Positions 44,286 through 53,433 are shown, counted from the stretch's first letter. The stretch: DNA of 64,000 nt from Pseudomonas sp. ICMP22404 (GCF_006227205.1 NZ_VCNG01000011.1:186001-250000), one strand, 5' to 3'. The notes: generated from the letters alone by a model not told the origin. A program made the numbers and translations.

Positions 44286-45629
44286 TCAGAACTCGTGATC
44301 AGCGTTGTCCGGGTTCAGGTCGCTGATGCCCAGTTTGCCGGCAGCCTGTTCGATCGAACCGGTCTGCTTGACCAGGGCGGCGATGGCGTCGCGGACGATC
44401 TGGTTGCCGGCGGTGTTGCCGGCAGCGATCAACTGGTCGTAGTGCTCACCCTTGTTGGCGTGATCGACCATGACCTGGATCTTGGCTTCGGTATCGGCCA
44501 GGTCGGCCTTGAGCGCGGTATCCGCGGCCGGGTCGGCCTTGGCCACCAGGGACGACAGGCTGGCGCCGGTCATCTTGGTACCGTCGACGCGGGTGTATTC
44601 GCCCAGGTACACGTTACGCACGCCCTTGGCGTCGTAGAAGTGCGAGTTGTGGGTGTTGTCGCTGAAGCAGTCCTGCTCGTCTTCTGGCGAGTTGGCTTCC
44701 AGGGATACCTTCATGCGCTCGCCCGCCAGTTCACCGAGGGACAGGCTGCCCATGCCGAACAGCATCTTGCGCAGGCCGCTTTCGGCCGGCTCCGCTTCCA
44801 GGGTGGCGCGGTAGTTGTCGGCCACGTTCGGCTTCCAGTTACCGACCATTTCTTCCAGGTCGCTGACCAGCAACTGGGTCACGGACTTGAGGTAGGCACG
44901 ACGACGGTCGTTGTGGCCGCCAGTGGCGCCGGCGCCTTCCAGGTAATCGGAAGCCGGGCGGTTGCCGGCGCCCGGGCCGGTGCCGTTGAGGTCCTGGCCC
45001 CACAGCAGGAATTCGATGGCGTGGTAGCCGGTGGCGACGTTGGCCTCGGAACCGCCCAGCTCATTCAGGCTGGCGAGTTTTTCCGGGGTGATGTCCTTCA
45101 CGTCGACCTTGTCTTCACCCACCTGGACTTCGGTGTTGGCGATGATGTTGGCGGTGGCGCCTGGGTTGCCCAGCGCATGCTCGTAGGATTTGTCGACGTA
45201 GTCGATCAGGCCTTCGTCCAGGGGCCAGGCGTTCACCTGACCTTCCCAGTCGTCGATGATGGTGTTGCCGAAACGGAACACTTCGCTCTGCAGGTAAGGC
45301 ACGCGTGCGGCGACCCAGGCAGCCCGGGCGGCTTTCAGGGTGTCGGCGTTCGGCTTGGCCAGGAACGCGTCGACGGCGGTTTGCAGGGTTTTTGCGGTAG
45401 ATTCGGCATCGCTGTAGACGGCATAGACCATATCGGCATAGTGCGCGACGACAGCCTTGGCGGCGGCTTCGTCGAGCTTGCCGGCGGCAGCAGGGGCGGT
45501 CGGTGCCGCGGTGCTGGCGGCAGGCGTCGGCGCTTGCGGCGCGGCAGCCTTGTCCTTGCCTTCGCCGCAGCCGGCGAGGGAAATGGCGATGGCCAGCAGA
45601 CTGGCGGTAGCCAGGGGCATACGAATCAT
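44286..45629 (-). CDS. Imelysin-family lipoprotein (IcmP-like)
   Basis: This 447-residue secreted protein of the imelysin (insulin-cleaving metallopeptidase) family is exported and lipid-anchored. The signal peptide MIRMPLATASLLAIAISLAGCGEG has a lipobox at LAGC. An Ala/Pro-rich linker follows. The imelysin motif GYHAIEFLLWGQ (G-x-H-x-x-E) is near residue 205. It corresponds to PA4370 (IcmP) by position near bifA and sodB. Many family members are iron-regulated. The start at 45629 is chosen because it begins the signal peptide. Confidence 0.88.
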   Translation of the reverse strand: MIRMPLATASLLAIAISLAGCGEGKDKAAAPQAPTPAASTAAPTAPAAAGKLDEAAAKAVVAHYADMVYAVYSDAESTAKTLQTAVDAFLAKPNADTLKAARAAWVAARVPYLQSEVFRFGNTIIDDWEGQVNAWPLDEGLIDYVDKSYEHALGNPGATANIIANTEVQVGEDKVDVKDITPEKLASLNELGGSEANVATGYHAIEFLLWGQDLNGTGPGAGNRPASDYLEGAGATGGHNDRRRAYLKSVTQLLVSDLEEMVGNWKPNVADNYRATLEAEPAESGLRKMLFGMGSLSLGELAGERMKVSLEANSPEDEQDCFSDNTHNSHFYDAKGVRNVYLGEYTRVDGTKMTGASLSSLVAKADPAADTALKADLADTEAKIQVMVDHANKGEHYDQLIAAGNTAGNQIVRDAIAALVKQTGSIEQAAGKLGISDLNPDNADHEF

Positions 45630-45686
45630 GGCAAACATCCTGCTTCGAAAATGGATGGGACTGGCGCAAGGGCGCGCAAAGCTGCG

Positions 45687-45713
45687 ACATAATGCGAAAG
45701 ATTTGCATTATGT
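45687..45713. promoter_or_regulatory. Inverted repeat upstream of the imelysin gene
   Basis: ACATAATGC and GCATTATGT are perfect 9-base arms with a 9-base spacer, 58-84 bases before the start codon. The arms resemble Fur half sites (ATAATG/CATTAT), but the spacer is longer than in a standard Fur box. Confidence 0.5.
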
Positions 45714-45756
45714 GTAAAGAGCTGCGGCTGTAAATATTTCTTATTTAATGTACGCG

Positions 45757-45825
45757 GATCGCAGGCTTGGCCAGTTCCTACAGAAAGATGCAATTTCTCT
45801 GTAGGAACTGGCCAAGCCTGCGATC
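45757..45825. repeat. 28-bp perfect inverted repeat, REP-like
   Basis: GATCGCAGGCTTGGCCAGTT (28-base arm) and its exact complement enclose a 13-base loop. The type is close to the GTAGGAGCTG...GCCTGCGATC REP class, not to the TGTGGGAGC type. It sits 10 bases after the bifA stop and may serve as its terminator. Confidence 0.8.
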
Positions 45826-45834
45826 TTTAGAGCG

Positions 45835-47886
45835 TCAGAGAATGGAGGCCTTGCTGCGCTGCGCCTGCTTCAGATAAACACCCAGCTCCCGTGCTGGCAG
45901 GGGTTTGCTGTAGTAGTAGCCCTGACCTTCATGGCAGCCCTCGGCGATGATGTAGGCTTCCTGTTCGACTGTCTCGACGCCTTCGGCGATCACCTGCATG
46001 CCGAGGCTTTTACCCAGTTGGATGATGGCGCGGACAATGGTCGCGTCGTCTTCGTCGTCGAGCAGGTCCTGGACGAAGCTCTTGTCGATCTTGATCTTGT
46101 CCAGCGGCAGGCTCTTGAGGTAACTCAGGGACGAATAGCCGGTCCCGAAGTCGTCGATGGCAATCAGCGCGCCGGAACGGCGCAGGCTCAGCAAGTGCTG
46201 GGCAGCGGTGGTGATGTCTTCCATCAGGCCGGTTTCGGTGACTTCGAGTTCCAGGCTGCGAGGCGGCAACCGGTACATCTGCAGGAGGTTGTTCACCACC
46301 CGGGGCAGTTCGGCATGGTGCAGTTGCACCGTGGACAGGTTGACCGCCATGCGCATTTCGACGAAACCCTGGTCGTGCCAGTCGCGCAATTGCTTGCAGG
46401 CCTGGTCCAGCACCCATTCGCCGATGGCAATGATGGTGCCGTTCTGCTCGGCCAGTGGAATGAACAGATCCGGCGGCACGAAGCCGTGTTCGGGATGGTG
46501 CCAGCGAATCAGCGCCTCGGTGCCCACCACCCGCAAGTCGCGATAGCTGATCTGGGGTTGGTAGACCAGGGTGAATTGGTTGCGGACCAAGGCCTCGCGT
46601 AAATCTTTCTCCAGCTCCCGACGGCGGCGCATTTCGCTGTCGACGCTGGCGATGTAGAACTGGTAGCGGTTGCGCGAGCGGGACTTGGCCAGGGTCATGG
46701 TCTGCTCGGCTTTCTGCAACAGCTTCTCGGTGCTGTCGCCGTCTTCGGGGAACAGCGTGATGCCAATGGTGGCGCGCAGGCGGATTTCCTGGTCGTCGAG
46801 GGCGAAGGGCGCCTCCAGGTCGTCGAGGATGCTTTGCGACAGCTCGGCGGCTTCGTAAGGTTGCTCGATGTCGGCCTGCACCAGGGCGAACTGGTCGCCT
46901 CCCAGCCGTGCCAGCGCACCCAGGCGTCCGCTGTGGGCCCGCAACCGATCGGCCAGGGCCAGCAACAGCTGGTCGCCGGTCTGGTAACTGAACTGTTCGT
47001 TGATGCTCTTGAAGTCATCCAGACCCACGCACAGCACCGCTACCCGGCGTTGCAGGCGGCCGGCATCCACCAGGATCTTGTCCAGTTGCTGCTGGAGCTG
47101 CTGGCGGTTGGGCAGGCCGGTGAGGAAGTCGTACTGGGCCATCCGCAGCAGACTGTTTTCCGCTTCGTGGCGCAGGTGTGTATTGCGTTCGATGGAGGCG
47201 AGCAATTGGTTGGCCGTGTTGATCCACAGGCCCAGTTCGTTCTGCTCGTGGCCGCGCAGCTGCGGAATCTTGTGGGCACTGGGGCGATCGGGATTGATTT
47301 CCGTCAGGTGCTCGATGATCCGCGACAGCGGCTTGGTCAGCAGCCAGTGGTAGACCAGGTACAACACCAGGCCCATGGCCAGGGCCCGCAACATGCCGGA
47401 GATGAAAATGATCACGGAACTGATGATGAACCCCTGGCCGTAGGTGGCGGTGTCCAGGGTGATGCTCAGGTCGCCGTAATATTCGCTGTAGGGACCACGG
47501 CCGACCAATTGTGTGGTGAAGGTGCGTTCCTTGCCCAGGATCAGGTCGGTCAACCAGCGGCTTTCGGAATGCTGCAAGGGCCGGCTTTTTTCGGCGAGCA
47601 TGGTTTCGTGAGGGTGACCAATGGAGGCCATGCGCACGGCCTCGTCCTGGAACAGCCCTTCGATCACTTGCATGCCCACTTCCCGGTCGAGGCTGTAGAC
47701 GGCCTGGGTCGAGGGGTCGCGAAACATATCGAGAATGCGCTGGGCATCGCTGGCGACGGCCCGGTTGGTTTTGTAGGCATCGAACACGATCTGAGCGCAG
47801 CTCAAAATCATGCCAACGATCAATGCCGAAAGGAGCACGACCCGGAGCAACTTCACAGACAAGCTGTTCTTGAGTTCCAGCTTCAA
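45835..47886 (-). CDS. bifA: BifA, cyclic-di-GMP phosphodiesterase
   Basis: This 683-residue membrane protein has a degenerate GGDEF domain (ARLGGDQFALVQ) and an intact EAL domain. N-terminal membrane helices at residues 12-36 and about 150-180 flank a periplasmic loop. The EAL domain has EALIRWHHPEHG, DDFGTGYSSLSYL and IAEGVET, so it should hydrolyse cyclic di-GMP. GGDQF is the BifA signature, and the sodB neighbour matches PA4367. BifA promotes swarming and limits biofilm formation in related species. Confidence 0.93.
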   Translation of the reverse strand: MKLELKNSLSVKLLRVVLLSALIVGMILSCAQIVFDAYKTNRAVASDAQRILDMFRDPSTQAVYSLDREVGMQVIEGLFQDEAVRMASIGHPHETMLAEKSRPLQHSESRWLTDLILGKERTFTTQLVGRGPYSEYYGDLSITLDTATYGQGFIISSVIIFISGMLRALAMGLVLYLVYHWLLTKPLSRIIEHLTEINPDRPSAHKIPQLRGHEQNELGLWINTANQLLASIERNTHLRHEAENSLLRMAQYDFLTGLPNRQQLQQQLDKILVDAGRLQRRVAVLCVGLDDFKSINEQFSYQTGDQLLLALADRLRAHSGRLGALARLGGDQFALVQADIEQPYEAAELSQSILDDLEAPFALDDQEIRLRATIGITLFPEDGDSTEKLLQKAEQTMTLAKSRSRNRYQFYIASVDSEMRRRRELEKDLREALVRNQFTLVYQPQISYRDLRVVGTEALIRWHHPEHGFVPPDLFIPLAEQNGTIIAIGEWVLDQACKQLRDWHDQGFVEMRMAVNLSTVQLHHAELPRVVNNLLQMYRLPPRSLELEVTETGLMEDITTAAQHLLSLRRSGALIAIDDFGTGYSSLSYLKSLPLDKIKIDKSFVQDLLDDEDDATIVRAIIQLGKSLGMQVIAEGVETVEQEAYIIAEGCHEGQGYYYSKPLPARELGVYLKQAQRSKASIL

Positions 47887-48195
47887 AGAGGGATTCCTTG
47901 TACCGTGCGGGTAGCGTCAAGTTGCCATGAGTATTGGCAATCCTGTGATGTCAGTCAAAGGGACAATCAAACACAAGGGATTTTGCCTGGAACATGGCCG
48001 ATATGCGGTTTTTCCAGAGTGATTGCTCTACGGTCATTGTGTCGGTTGCAGAGGCCCGTAACTTGAGGCCTTCAGGGATTTTTTGTTGGGATTCGGACGT
48101 GAGGTCATCCGCGCGAAAACGAGGGCGAGCATTTATACCGGGCAAAAAAAACCCGGCAAGGTGCCGGGTTCTTTTGTCGGGCGTCGGATCGAAGC
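47887..48195. other. Intergenic region between bifA and sodB
   Basis: These 309 bases hold a strong bidirectional hairpin at 48,144-48,175, next to the sodB end. The rest should contain the bifA promoter. I see no open frame of note and no further repeat. Confidence 0.5.
48144..48175. terminator. Terminator after sodB
   Basis: AAAAAAAACCCGGCA and TGCCGGGTTCTTTT flank an AGG loop. On the minus strand the hairpin is followed by eight T residues, which suits sodB. Confidence 0.87.
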
Positions 48196-48792
48196 TTAGG
48201 CGGTGAACGCCTTGCCTTCGAACTGCTCGGCCACGAATTTCCAGTTGACCAGGTTCCAGAACGCTTCGACGTATTTCGGACGAAGGTTGCGGTAGTCGAT
48301 GTAGTAGGCGTGTTCCCAGACGTCGCAGGTCAGCAGCGGGGTGTCGCCACTGGTCAGCGGGTTGCCGGCGCCGATGGTGCTGGCCAGGGCCAGGGAGCCG
48401 TCAGCCTTTTTCACCAGCCAGCCCCAGCCGGAACCGAAGGTGCCGATGGAAGTCTTGCTGAATTCTTCCTTGAACTTGTCGAACGAACCGAAGGCCTTGT
48501 TGATGGCTTCAGCCAGTGCGCCGGTAGGTTGACCGCCGGCGTTGGGCGCCAGGCAGTTCCAGTAGAAAGTGTGGTTCCAGACCTGAGCGGCGTTGTTGAA
48601 GATGCCGCCCGAGGAAGTCTTGACGATTTCTTCCAGGGTCTTGCCTTCGAACTCGGTGCCAGGCACCAGGTTGTTCAGGTTCACGACGTAGGTGTTGTGG
48701 TGCTTGTCGTGGTGAAATTCCAGAGTCTCTTTGGAGATGTGCGGCTGCAGTGCATCGTGTGCGTAGGGCAGCGGCGGCAATTCGAAAGCCAT
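48196..48792 (-). CDS. sodB: Iron superoxide dismutase
   Basis: The enzyme converts superoxide to oxygen and hydrogen peroxide in the cytoplasm. The 198-residue protein has the four metal ligands His27, His74, Asp157 and His161. The sequence NAAQVWNHTFYWN carries Gln70, which is typical of iron forms. The DVWEHAYYIDYRN motif surrounds the last two ligands. The start at 48792 gives MAFELPPLPYAHDALQPHI, the usual N-terminus. It follows the ArgO-like gene and sits next to bifA. Confidence 0.97.
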   Translation of the reverse strand: MAFELPPLPYAHDALQPHISKETLEFHHDKHHNTYVVNLNNLVPGTEFEGKTLEEIVKTSSGGIFNNAAQVWNHTFYWNCLAPNAGGQPTGALAEAINKAFGSFDKFKEEFSKTSIGTFGSGWGWLVKKADGSLALASTIGAGNPLTSGDTPLLTCDVWEHAYYIDYRNLRPKYVEAFWNLVNWKFVAEQFEGKAFTA

Positions 48793-48966
48793 GGTGATTC
48801 TCCTAATCAGGTCAGTTGCGGTGAGCGCAAGGCCGATCACGGGCGGCCGGACTAGCGCCGGGGAGTTTGTACTCTTTGCGGCGCAGGGTCGGATCATAGC
48901 ACCGGGGGTGCGGCATAACCACGCAACAACTGTGTGGGATAGAGGTTCCAGAGCGGTTTCGAATAA

Positions 48967-49575
48967 TCAGCCCATGACGATCAGCTGCACCGCCACGGTG
49001 AACATCATCACCGCCACCAGCAGGTCGAGGATCCGCCAGGTGCTCGGGCGAGCCAGCCAGGGGGCCAGCCATGCGGCGCCGATGGCCAGGGTGAAGAACC
49101 ACAACAGCGAGGCGCTGGCGGCGCCCACGACATAGGCGCCGGGCACACTCTGCTGGGCACCGAGGGAGCCGATCAGCAGCACGGTGTCGAGGTAGACGTG
49201 GGGATTGAGCAGGGTCACGGCCAGCGCACTGAGCAACACCGCCCGCAGTGAGCGCACGGCCTGGCGTTCGCCTTGCTGCAGGCTTTGCGTCGAGCAGGCC
49301 CGACGCAAGGCGACGCTGGCGTACCAGAACAGGAACGCCGCGCCCCCCCAGCGGGCAATCGCCAGCAACAACGGGCTCTGGGCCAGCAGTGTAGCCAGCC
49401 CGAATACGCCGGCCATGACCAGCAGCGCGTCGCAGGTGACGCACAGCGCAGCCACGGGCAAATGATGTTCGCGACGCAGGCTCTGGGCCAGCACAAACGC
49501 GTTCTGGGCGCCGATGGCCATGATCAGCCCGAGGGCCACCAACAGCCCGTTCACATAGCTTTGCCACATAAACAT
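48967..49575 (-). CDS. ArgO/LysE-family amino acid exporter
   Basis: This 202-residue membrane protein with about six helices begins SYVNGLLVALGLIMAIGAQN, the LysE/ArgO signature. It probably exports arginine or lysine. The start at 49575 has GGAGAG upstream and overlaps the ACT gene stop (TAATG), so the two are translated together. The divergent ArgP regulator, the known activator of argO, supports the call. Confidence 0.88.
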   Translation of the reverse strand: MFMWQSYVNGLLVALGLIMAIGAQNAFVLAQSLRREHHLPVAALCVTCDALLVMAGVFGLATLLAQSPLLLAIARWGGAAFLFWYASVALRRACSTQSLQQGERQAVRSLRAVLLSALAVTLLNPHVYLDTVLLIGSLGAQQSVPGAYVVGAASASLLWFFTLAIGAAWLAPWLARPSTWRILDLLVAVMMFTVAVQLIVMG

Positions 49576-49976
49576 TACTCTCCGTTCGCGGCCAATTGCT
49601 GGAGTACCGTCATGGCCTGTCCGGCGTCGTCGTGTCCAACGAACAGATGGTCGTGGTAGTAACCGGCGATCACGTTGCAACTGATGCCGGCATTGCCCAG
49701 CGCCGTGGCGAAGGCTGCGGTCAGGCCTACGGCCTGCAGGGCCGAGTGCACATTGAGGGTGATCCACGCGGCGACGTAATCGAAGCTCAGCCCGGCTTTC
49801 TGTGCCTGGGATTTTTCCAGGATCACCGTCAGTCCCTCTCGCTCGAGAAAGCTGCCAATGATCATGATGTCCGCCGGTACCCGGCCGTCGGGCAGGCTAC
49901 AGAACACGTATTCGCCCTGATTGAGCTGCGGGCTCATGCTGCGCAGCAGGGTTTTCAATGATGTTTCGCCAGACAT
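49575..49976 (-). CDS. ACT-domain protein
   Basis: This 133-residue protein has two ACT-like units (EYVFCSLPDGRVPADIMIIG and AWITLNVHSALQAVGLTAAF), a fold that binds amino acids. No enzymatic domain is attached. It corresponds to PA4364. The start at 49976 has GGAAGGAG upstream. Coupled to an ArgO-like exporter, it may sense the exported amino acid. That role is an inference. Confidence 0.82.
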   Translation of the reverse strand: MSGETSLKTLLRSMSPQLNQGEYVFCSLPDGRVPADIMIIGSFLEREGLTVILEKSQAQKAGLSFDYVAAWITLNVHSALQAVGLTAAFATALGNAGISCNVIAGYYHDHLFVGHDDAGQAMTVLQQLAANGE

Positions 49977-50066
49977 GGCTCGCTCCTTCCAGTGAATGCT
50001 GGTCATTTTCCGGTCGAAAGCTGTATAAGAAAAACCAATATTGCTGATTGCTCATTAGGAATACTG

Positions 50067-50966
50067 ATGTTCGATTACAAGTTGCTGGCGGCCTTGGCTG
50101 CCGTGGTGGAGCAGGCCGGTTTCGAGCGTGCGGCCCAGGTGCTGGGTTTGTCGCAATCGGCTGTTTCCCAGCGGATCAAGCTGTTGGAGGCGCGAGTCGG
50201 CCAGCCCGTGTTGGTACGCGCCACGCCGCCGGCGCCTACCGAGATCGGTCGCCGTTTGCTCAACCATGTGCAGCAGGTGCGCTTGCTGGAGCGCGATCTG
50301 CAAAGCCTGGTGCCGGCACTGGATGAAGATGGGCTGCCCGAACGTCTGCGCATCGCGTTGAATGCCGACAGCCTGGCGACCTGGTGGGCGGCGGCCGTGG
50401 GCGATTTCTGCGCCGAACATCACCTGTTGATGGATCTGGTGGTCGAGGATCAGACCGTCGGTCTCAAACGTATGCGCGCCGGCGAAGTGGCGGCGTGTCT
50501 CTGCGCCAGCGAGCGCCCGGTGGCCGGGGCCCGCAGCGTATTGCTGGGCGCCATGCGCTATCGTGCGCTGGCGAGCCCTGCCTTCATTGCCCGGCACTTC
50601 CCCAATGGCGTGCGCGCCGATCAATTGGCTCGCACGCCGGCCCTGGTGTTCGGTCCGGATGACTTCCTGCAGCACCGCTACCTCGCTTCCCTCGGCGTCG
50701 ACGGCGGCTTCGAGCACCATTTGTGTCCGTCTTCCGAAGGTTTCATCCGCCTCGCCGAAGCCGGGCTTGGCTGGGGCCTGGTGCCGGAACTGCAGATGCG
50801 TGAACAGCTGGCGCGTGGGGTGTTGGTGGAGTTGCTGGCAGATAAACCGATCGATGTGCCGTTGTACTGGCATCATTGGCGTAATGGTGGGCAGTTGCTC
50901 GGGTTGTTGACCGATCAATTGATTCACTGCTCGAAGCGCTGGCTGGTGCCTTGGGGACCGCAATGA
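50067..50966 (+). CDS. argP: ArgP (IciA) LysR-type regulator
   Basis: This 299-residue LysR regulator controls arginine/lysine export genes. The N-terminal winged helix-turn-helix is AAQVLGLSQSAVSQRIKLLEA near residues 21-41. The effector domain covers about residues 90-290. It diverges from the ACT-argO pair, with 90 bases between the start codons. ArgP of E. coli activates argO in response to arginine or canavanine; the same is likely here. Confidence 0.9.
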   Translation: MFDYKLLAALAAVVEQAGFERAAQVLGLSQSAVSQRIKLLEARVGQPVLVRATPPAPTEIGRRLLNHVQQVRLLERDLQSLVPALDEDGLPERLRIALNADSLATWWAAAVGDFCAEHHLLMDLVVEDQTVGLKRMRAGEVAACLCASERPVAGARSVLLGAMRYRALASPAFIARHFPNGVRADQLARTPALVFGPDDFLQHRYLASLGVDGGFEHHLCPSSEGFIRLAEAGLGWGLVPELQMREQLARGVLVELLADKPIDVPLYWHHWRNGGQLLGLLTDQLIHCSKRWLVPWGPQ

Positions 50967-51044
50967 GCGTCAAGCCGCAAGCGGCGTACAGATTAATTGG
51001 CCGTGGCGGCTCGATGCCCGCCACTGCACGGGTTGGGAGCATTC

Positions 51045-52028
51045 ATGAAAATTCTGGTTACCGGCGCAAGCGGCTTCATCGGCGGGCGCTTTGCGCGTTT
51101 TGCCCTTGAGCAGGGCCTGGATGTACGGGTCAACGGACGCCGGGCCGAGAGCGTGGAGCACCTGGTGCGTCGCGGTGCGCAATTCGTCCCGGGGGATCTG
51201 AGTGATCCGCTGTTGGCCCGTGATCTGTGCCTGGACGTCGACGCCGTGGTGCACTGCGCCGGTTCCGTGGGGTTGTGGGGCCGCTATCAGGATTTTCATC
51301 AGGGTAACGTCCAGCTCACGGAAAACGTTGTCGAGGCCTGCCTCAAGCAAAAGGTCCGGCGCCTGGTGCACTTGTCGTCACCCTCGATCTATTTCGACGG
51401 TCGTGACCACTTAGGGCTGACCGAAGAGCAGGTGCCCAAGCGCTTCGGGCATCCCTATGCCGCCACCAAGTACCTGGCCGAGCAGAAAGTCTTCGGCGCC
51501 CAGGAGTTCGGTCTTGAAGTGCTGGCGCTGCGACCGCGTTTCGTGACCGGTGCTGGCGACATGAGCATCTTCCCGCGCCTGTTGAACATGCAGCGCAAGG
51601 GGCGGTTGGCGATTGTCGGCAATGGTTTGAACAAGGTCGACTTCACCAGCGTGCACAACCTCAACGAGGCGCTGCTCAGCAGTCTGCTGGCCACCGGTTC
51701 AGCCTTGGGCAAGGCCTACAACATCAGCAATGGGGCGCCGATTCCGCTGTGGGACGTGGTCAACTATGTGATGCGGCAGATGGACGTCCCGCAGGTCAGG
51801 CGTTACCGTTCCTACGGGCTGGCCTACAGCATGGCCGCGTTGAACGAAGGGGCCTGCAAGGTGTGGCCGGGCCGGCCCGAACCGACGCTGTCGCGCCTGG
51901 GGATGCAGGTCATGAACAAAAATTTCACCCTCGACATCAGCCGGGCCCGGCATTATCTCGATTACGATCCGAAGGTCAGCCTGTGGACCGCTCTCGATGA
52001 GTTCTGCACCTGGTGGAAAGCCCGCTGA
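51045..52028 (+). CDS. NAD-dependent epimerase/dehydratase (extended SDR)
   Basis: This 327-residue extended short-chain dehydrogenase resembles 3-beta-hydroxysteroid dehydrogenase-like proteins. The NAD-binding motif is TGASGFIGGRFARF at residues 6-19. The catalytic YxxxK is HPYAATKYLAEQK near residue 141. The substrate is unknown. The ATG at 51045 (MKILVTGAS) is chosen over an upstream start 48 bases away. It follows argP in the same direction but has no obvious functional link. Confidence 0.85.
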   Translation: MKILVTGASGFIGGRFARFALEQGLDVRVNGRRAESVEHLVRRGAQFVPGDLSDPLLARDLCLDVDAVVHCAGSVGLWGRYQDFHQGNVQLTENVVEACLKQKVRRLVHLSSPSIYFDGRDHLGLTEEQVPKRFGHPYAATKYLAEQKVFGAQEFGLEVLALRPRFVTGAGDMSIFPRLLNMQRKGRLAIVGNGLNKVDFTSVHNLNEALLSSLLATGSALGKAYNISNGAPIPLWDVVNYVMRQMDVPQVRRYRSYGLAYSMAALNEGACKVWPGRPEPTLSRLGMQVMNKNFTLDISRARHYLDYDPKVSLWTALDEFCTWWKAR

Positions 52029-52135
52029 TCGGTCCGTCATGAACCGAGTGCCGGGTTCGGGGTCAATCGGTGCGGCGGGCGAGGGGGTTATACTCGGCGC
52101 ATCAAGCCATTACTGGTTTTTCAAAGGTTGAATCC

Positions 52136-53017
52136 ATGCCCACGCGTAATGATGAACACGACGACTTCGACGATGTACCGAGCCTGCGGATGCGTGCCGA
52201 CATCCCCGATGACGATGACTTCCTGCCCAACCGTCAGCCTCATGTGCAAGCGCGTCCGACGCCCGTGGCGGCAGCCAGGGTCAAGGGGGCCAGCACTGGG
52301 CCGCTGTGGGCGCTGGTTGGCGCGTTGCTGTGTGCATTCGGTTTCCTGGCCTGGTGGAGCTTCCAGCAGATTTCCCTGATGGAGCAGCAGTTGGTGGCGA
52401 CCCAGGAAAGTTTCGCGCGGATCAGTGAGGACGCGGCGGGACGCTTGCAGGACATTTCCGGCAAGGTGGTGGCCGGTCAGTCCAATGTCATGAGCGACAG
52501 TGAAGCCTTGAAGCTGCAGGTCAAGCAGTTGGACAACAAGCTGCAAGACCAGGCCCGGCTCTTCGAAAGCAAGTTGCAAGAGCAGTACAAACAACAGCAA
52601 GCCACGTTCGGTCCATCCGCCGACCTGGACAAGGAGCTGGCCCAGCTTATTGCCCAGGCCACTGAACAGCAGAACGCCACGACTCAGCTGCAAGCTTCCA
52701 ATAAGGAGCTCCAAGCCCAGCTCAAGACGCTGGCGGCTGAAGTGACCACGCTGAAGAACCAGGGTGAAGGCGGCGTGCTCGATGCCCAGCTCAAGAGCAT
52801 CGGTGCCGACATCACCGCCCTGAAAAGGAATAACCAGAACCCCGCCATCGAACGCTTGGAGCAGGAGATGATGGTGCTCAAGAGCCAGCAGGATAACCGC
52901 TCGGGCGGCGGCACGGCCGAGTTCGATGCCTTCCGCGGCCAGGTCACCCGCAACATCAATACGCTGCAAGCGCAGATCCAGAACCTGCAACAGCAACTCA
53001 GCGCTCGGGGGCAGTGA
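52136..53017 (+). CDS. Single-pass coiled-coil membrane protein
   Basis: This 293-residue protein has an acidic N-terminus rich in Asp (DEHDDFDDVPSL), then one membrane segment near residues 58-82 (LWALVGALLCAFGFLAWWSF). A long coiled coil full of Gln, Lys and Leu heptads follows to the end, including VKQLDNKLQDQARLFESKLQ. I do not know its function. The topology suggests a periplasmic coiled-coil rod anchored in the inner membrane. The start at 52136 follows AAAGG. Confidence 0.78.
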   Translation: MPTRNDEHDDFDDVPSLRMRADIPDDDDFLPNRQPHVQARPTPVAAARVKGASTGPLWALVGALLCAFGFLAWWSFQQISLMEQQLVATQESFARISEDAAGRLQDISGKVVAGQSNVMSDSEALKLQVKQLDNKLQDQARLFESKLQEQYKQQQATFGPSADLDKELAQLIAQATEQQNATTQLQASNKELQAQLKTLAAEVTTLKNQGEGGVLDAQLKSIGADITALKRNNQNPAIERLEQEMMVLKSQQDNRSGGGTAEFDAFRGQVTRNINTLQAQIQNLQQQLSARGQ

Positions 53018-53090
53018 CGGGTTTTTTTGGTGCTTGCTGTTCGGCGCTGTTCCCTGCGGGATAAGCAGCATTTGTATACGCCGCAATCCC

Positions 53091-53179
53091 TGTGGGAGCG
53101 AGCCTGCTCGCGATGGCGTCAGTCCAGCCAATATTCCATGACTGACCCACCGCTATCGCGAGCAAGCCTGCTCCCACAG
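53091..53179. repeat. Paired REP element
   Basis: TGTGGGAGCGAGCCTGCTCG and an inverted copy ending CTGCTCCCACA lie after the coiled-coil gene. Confidence 0.88.
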
Positions 53180-53217
53180 CGTTTCGGGGATGTTTGTGAA
53201 AGGTGGGCTCGGCGCAC

Positions 53218-53417
53218 AAAAAAGGCCCGCAGCGCTGCGTAATGCCAGTCAGTTAAGCCACAAACCTGTGGGAGCAAAGCTTGCTCGCGATTGCGGTAGG
53301 TCAGTCAGCAACAATGTTGACGGGTCCATCGCTATCGCGAGCAAGCTTTACTCCCACAGGCGTTGCGCCGTTTGATCCTTAACTGACTGGCATTACGCAG
53401 CGCTGCGGGCCTTTTTT
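53218..53417. terminator. 40-bp inverted repeat terminator with REP in its loop
   Basis: The arms at 53,218-53,257 and 53,378-53,417 are exact complements over 40 bases. Each arm carries the palindrome CGCAGCGCTGCG and ends in GGCC next to an A6 or T6 run. A 120-base loop contains the second REP pair. It sits between the convergent coiled-coil gene and rapA, so it could end both messages. Confidence 0.8.
53267..53359. repeat. Paired REP element inside the palindrome
   Basis: TGTGGGAGCAAAGCTTGCTC and an inverted copy ending TTTACTCCCACA form the loop of the flanking 40-bp inverted repeat. Confidence 0.87.
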
Positions 53418-53433
53418 GTGTTGCCAGGGCTGA

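Larger units (their letters stand above)
53018..53433. other. Intergenic region with two REP pairs and a long palindrome
   Basis: These 416 bases between convergent genes hold two paired REP elements (53,091-53,179 and 53,267-53,359) and a 40-bp perfect inverted repeat at 53,218-53,257 and 53,378-53,417. I see no gene here. Confidence 0.7.
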
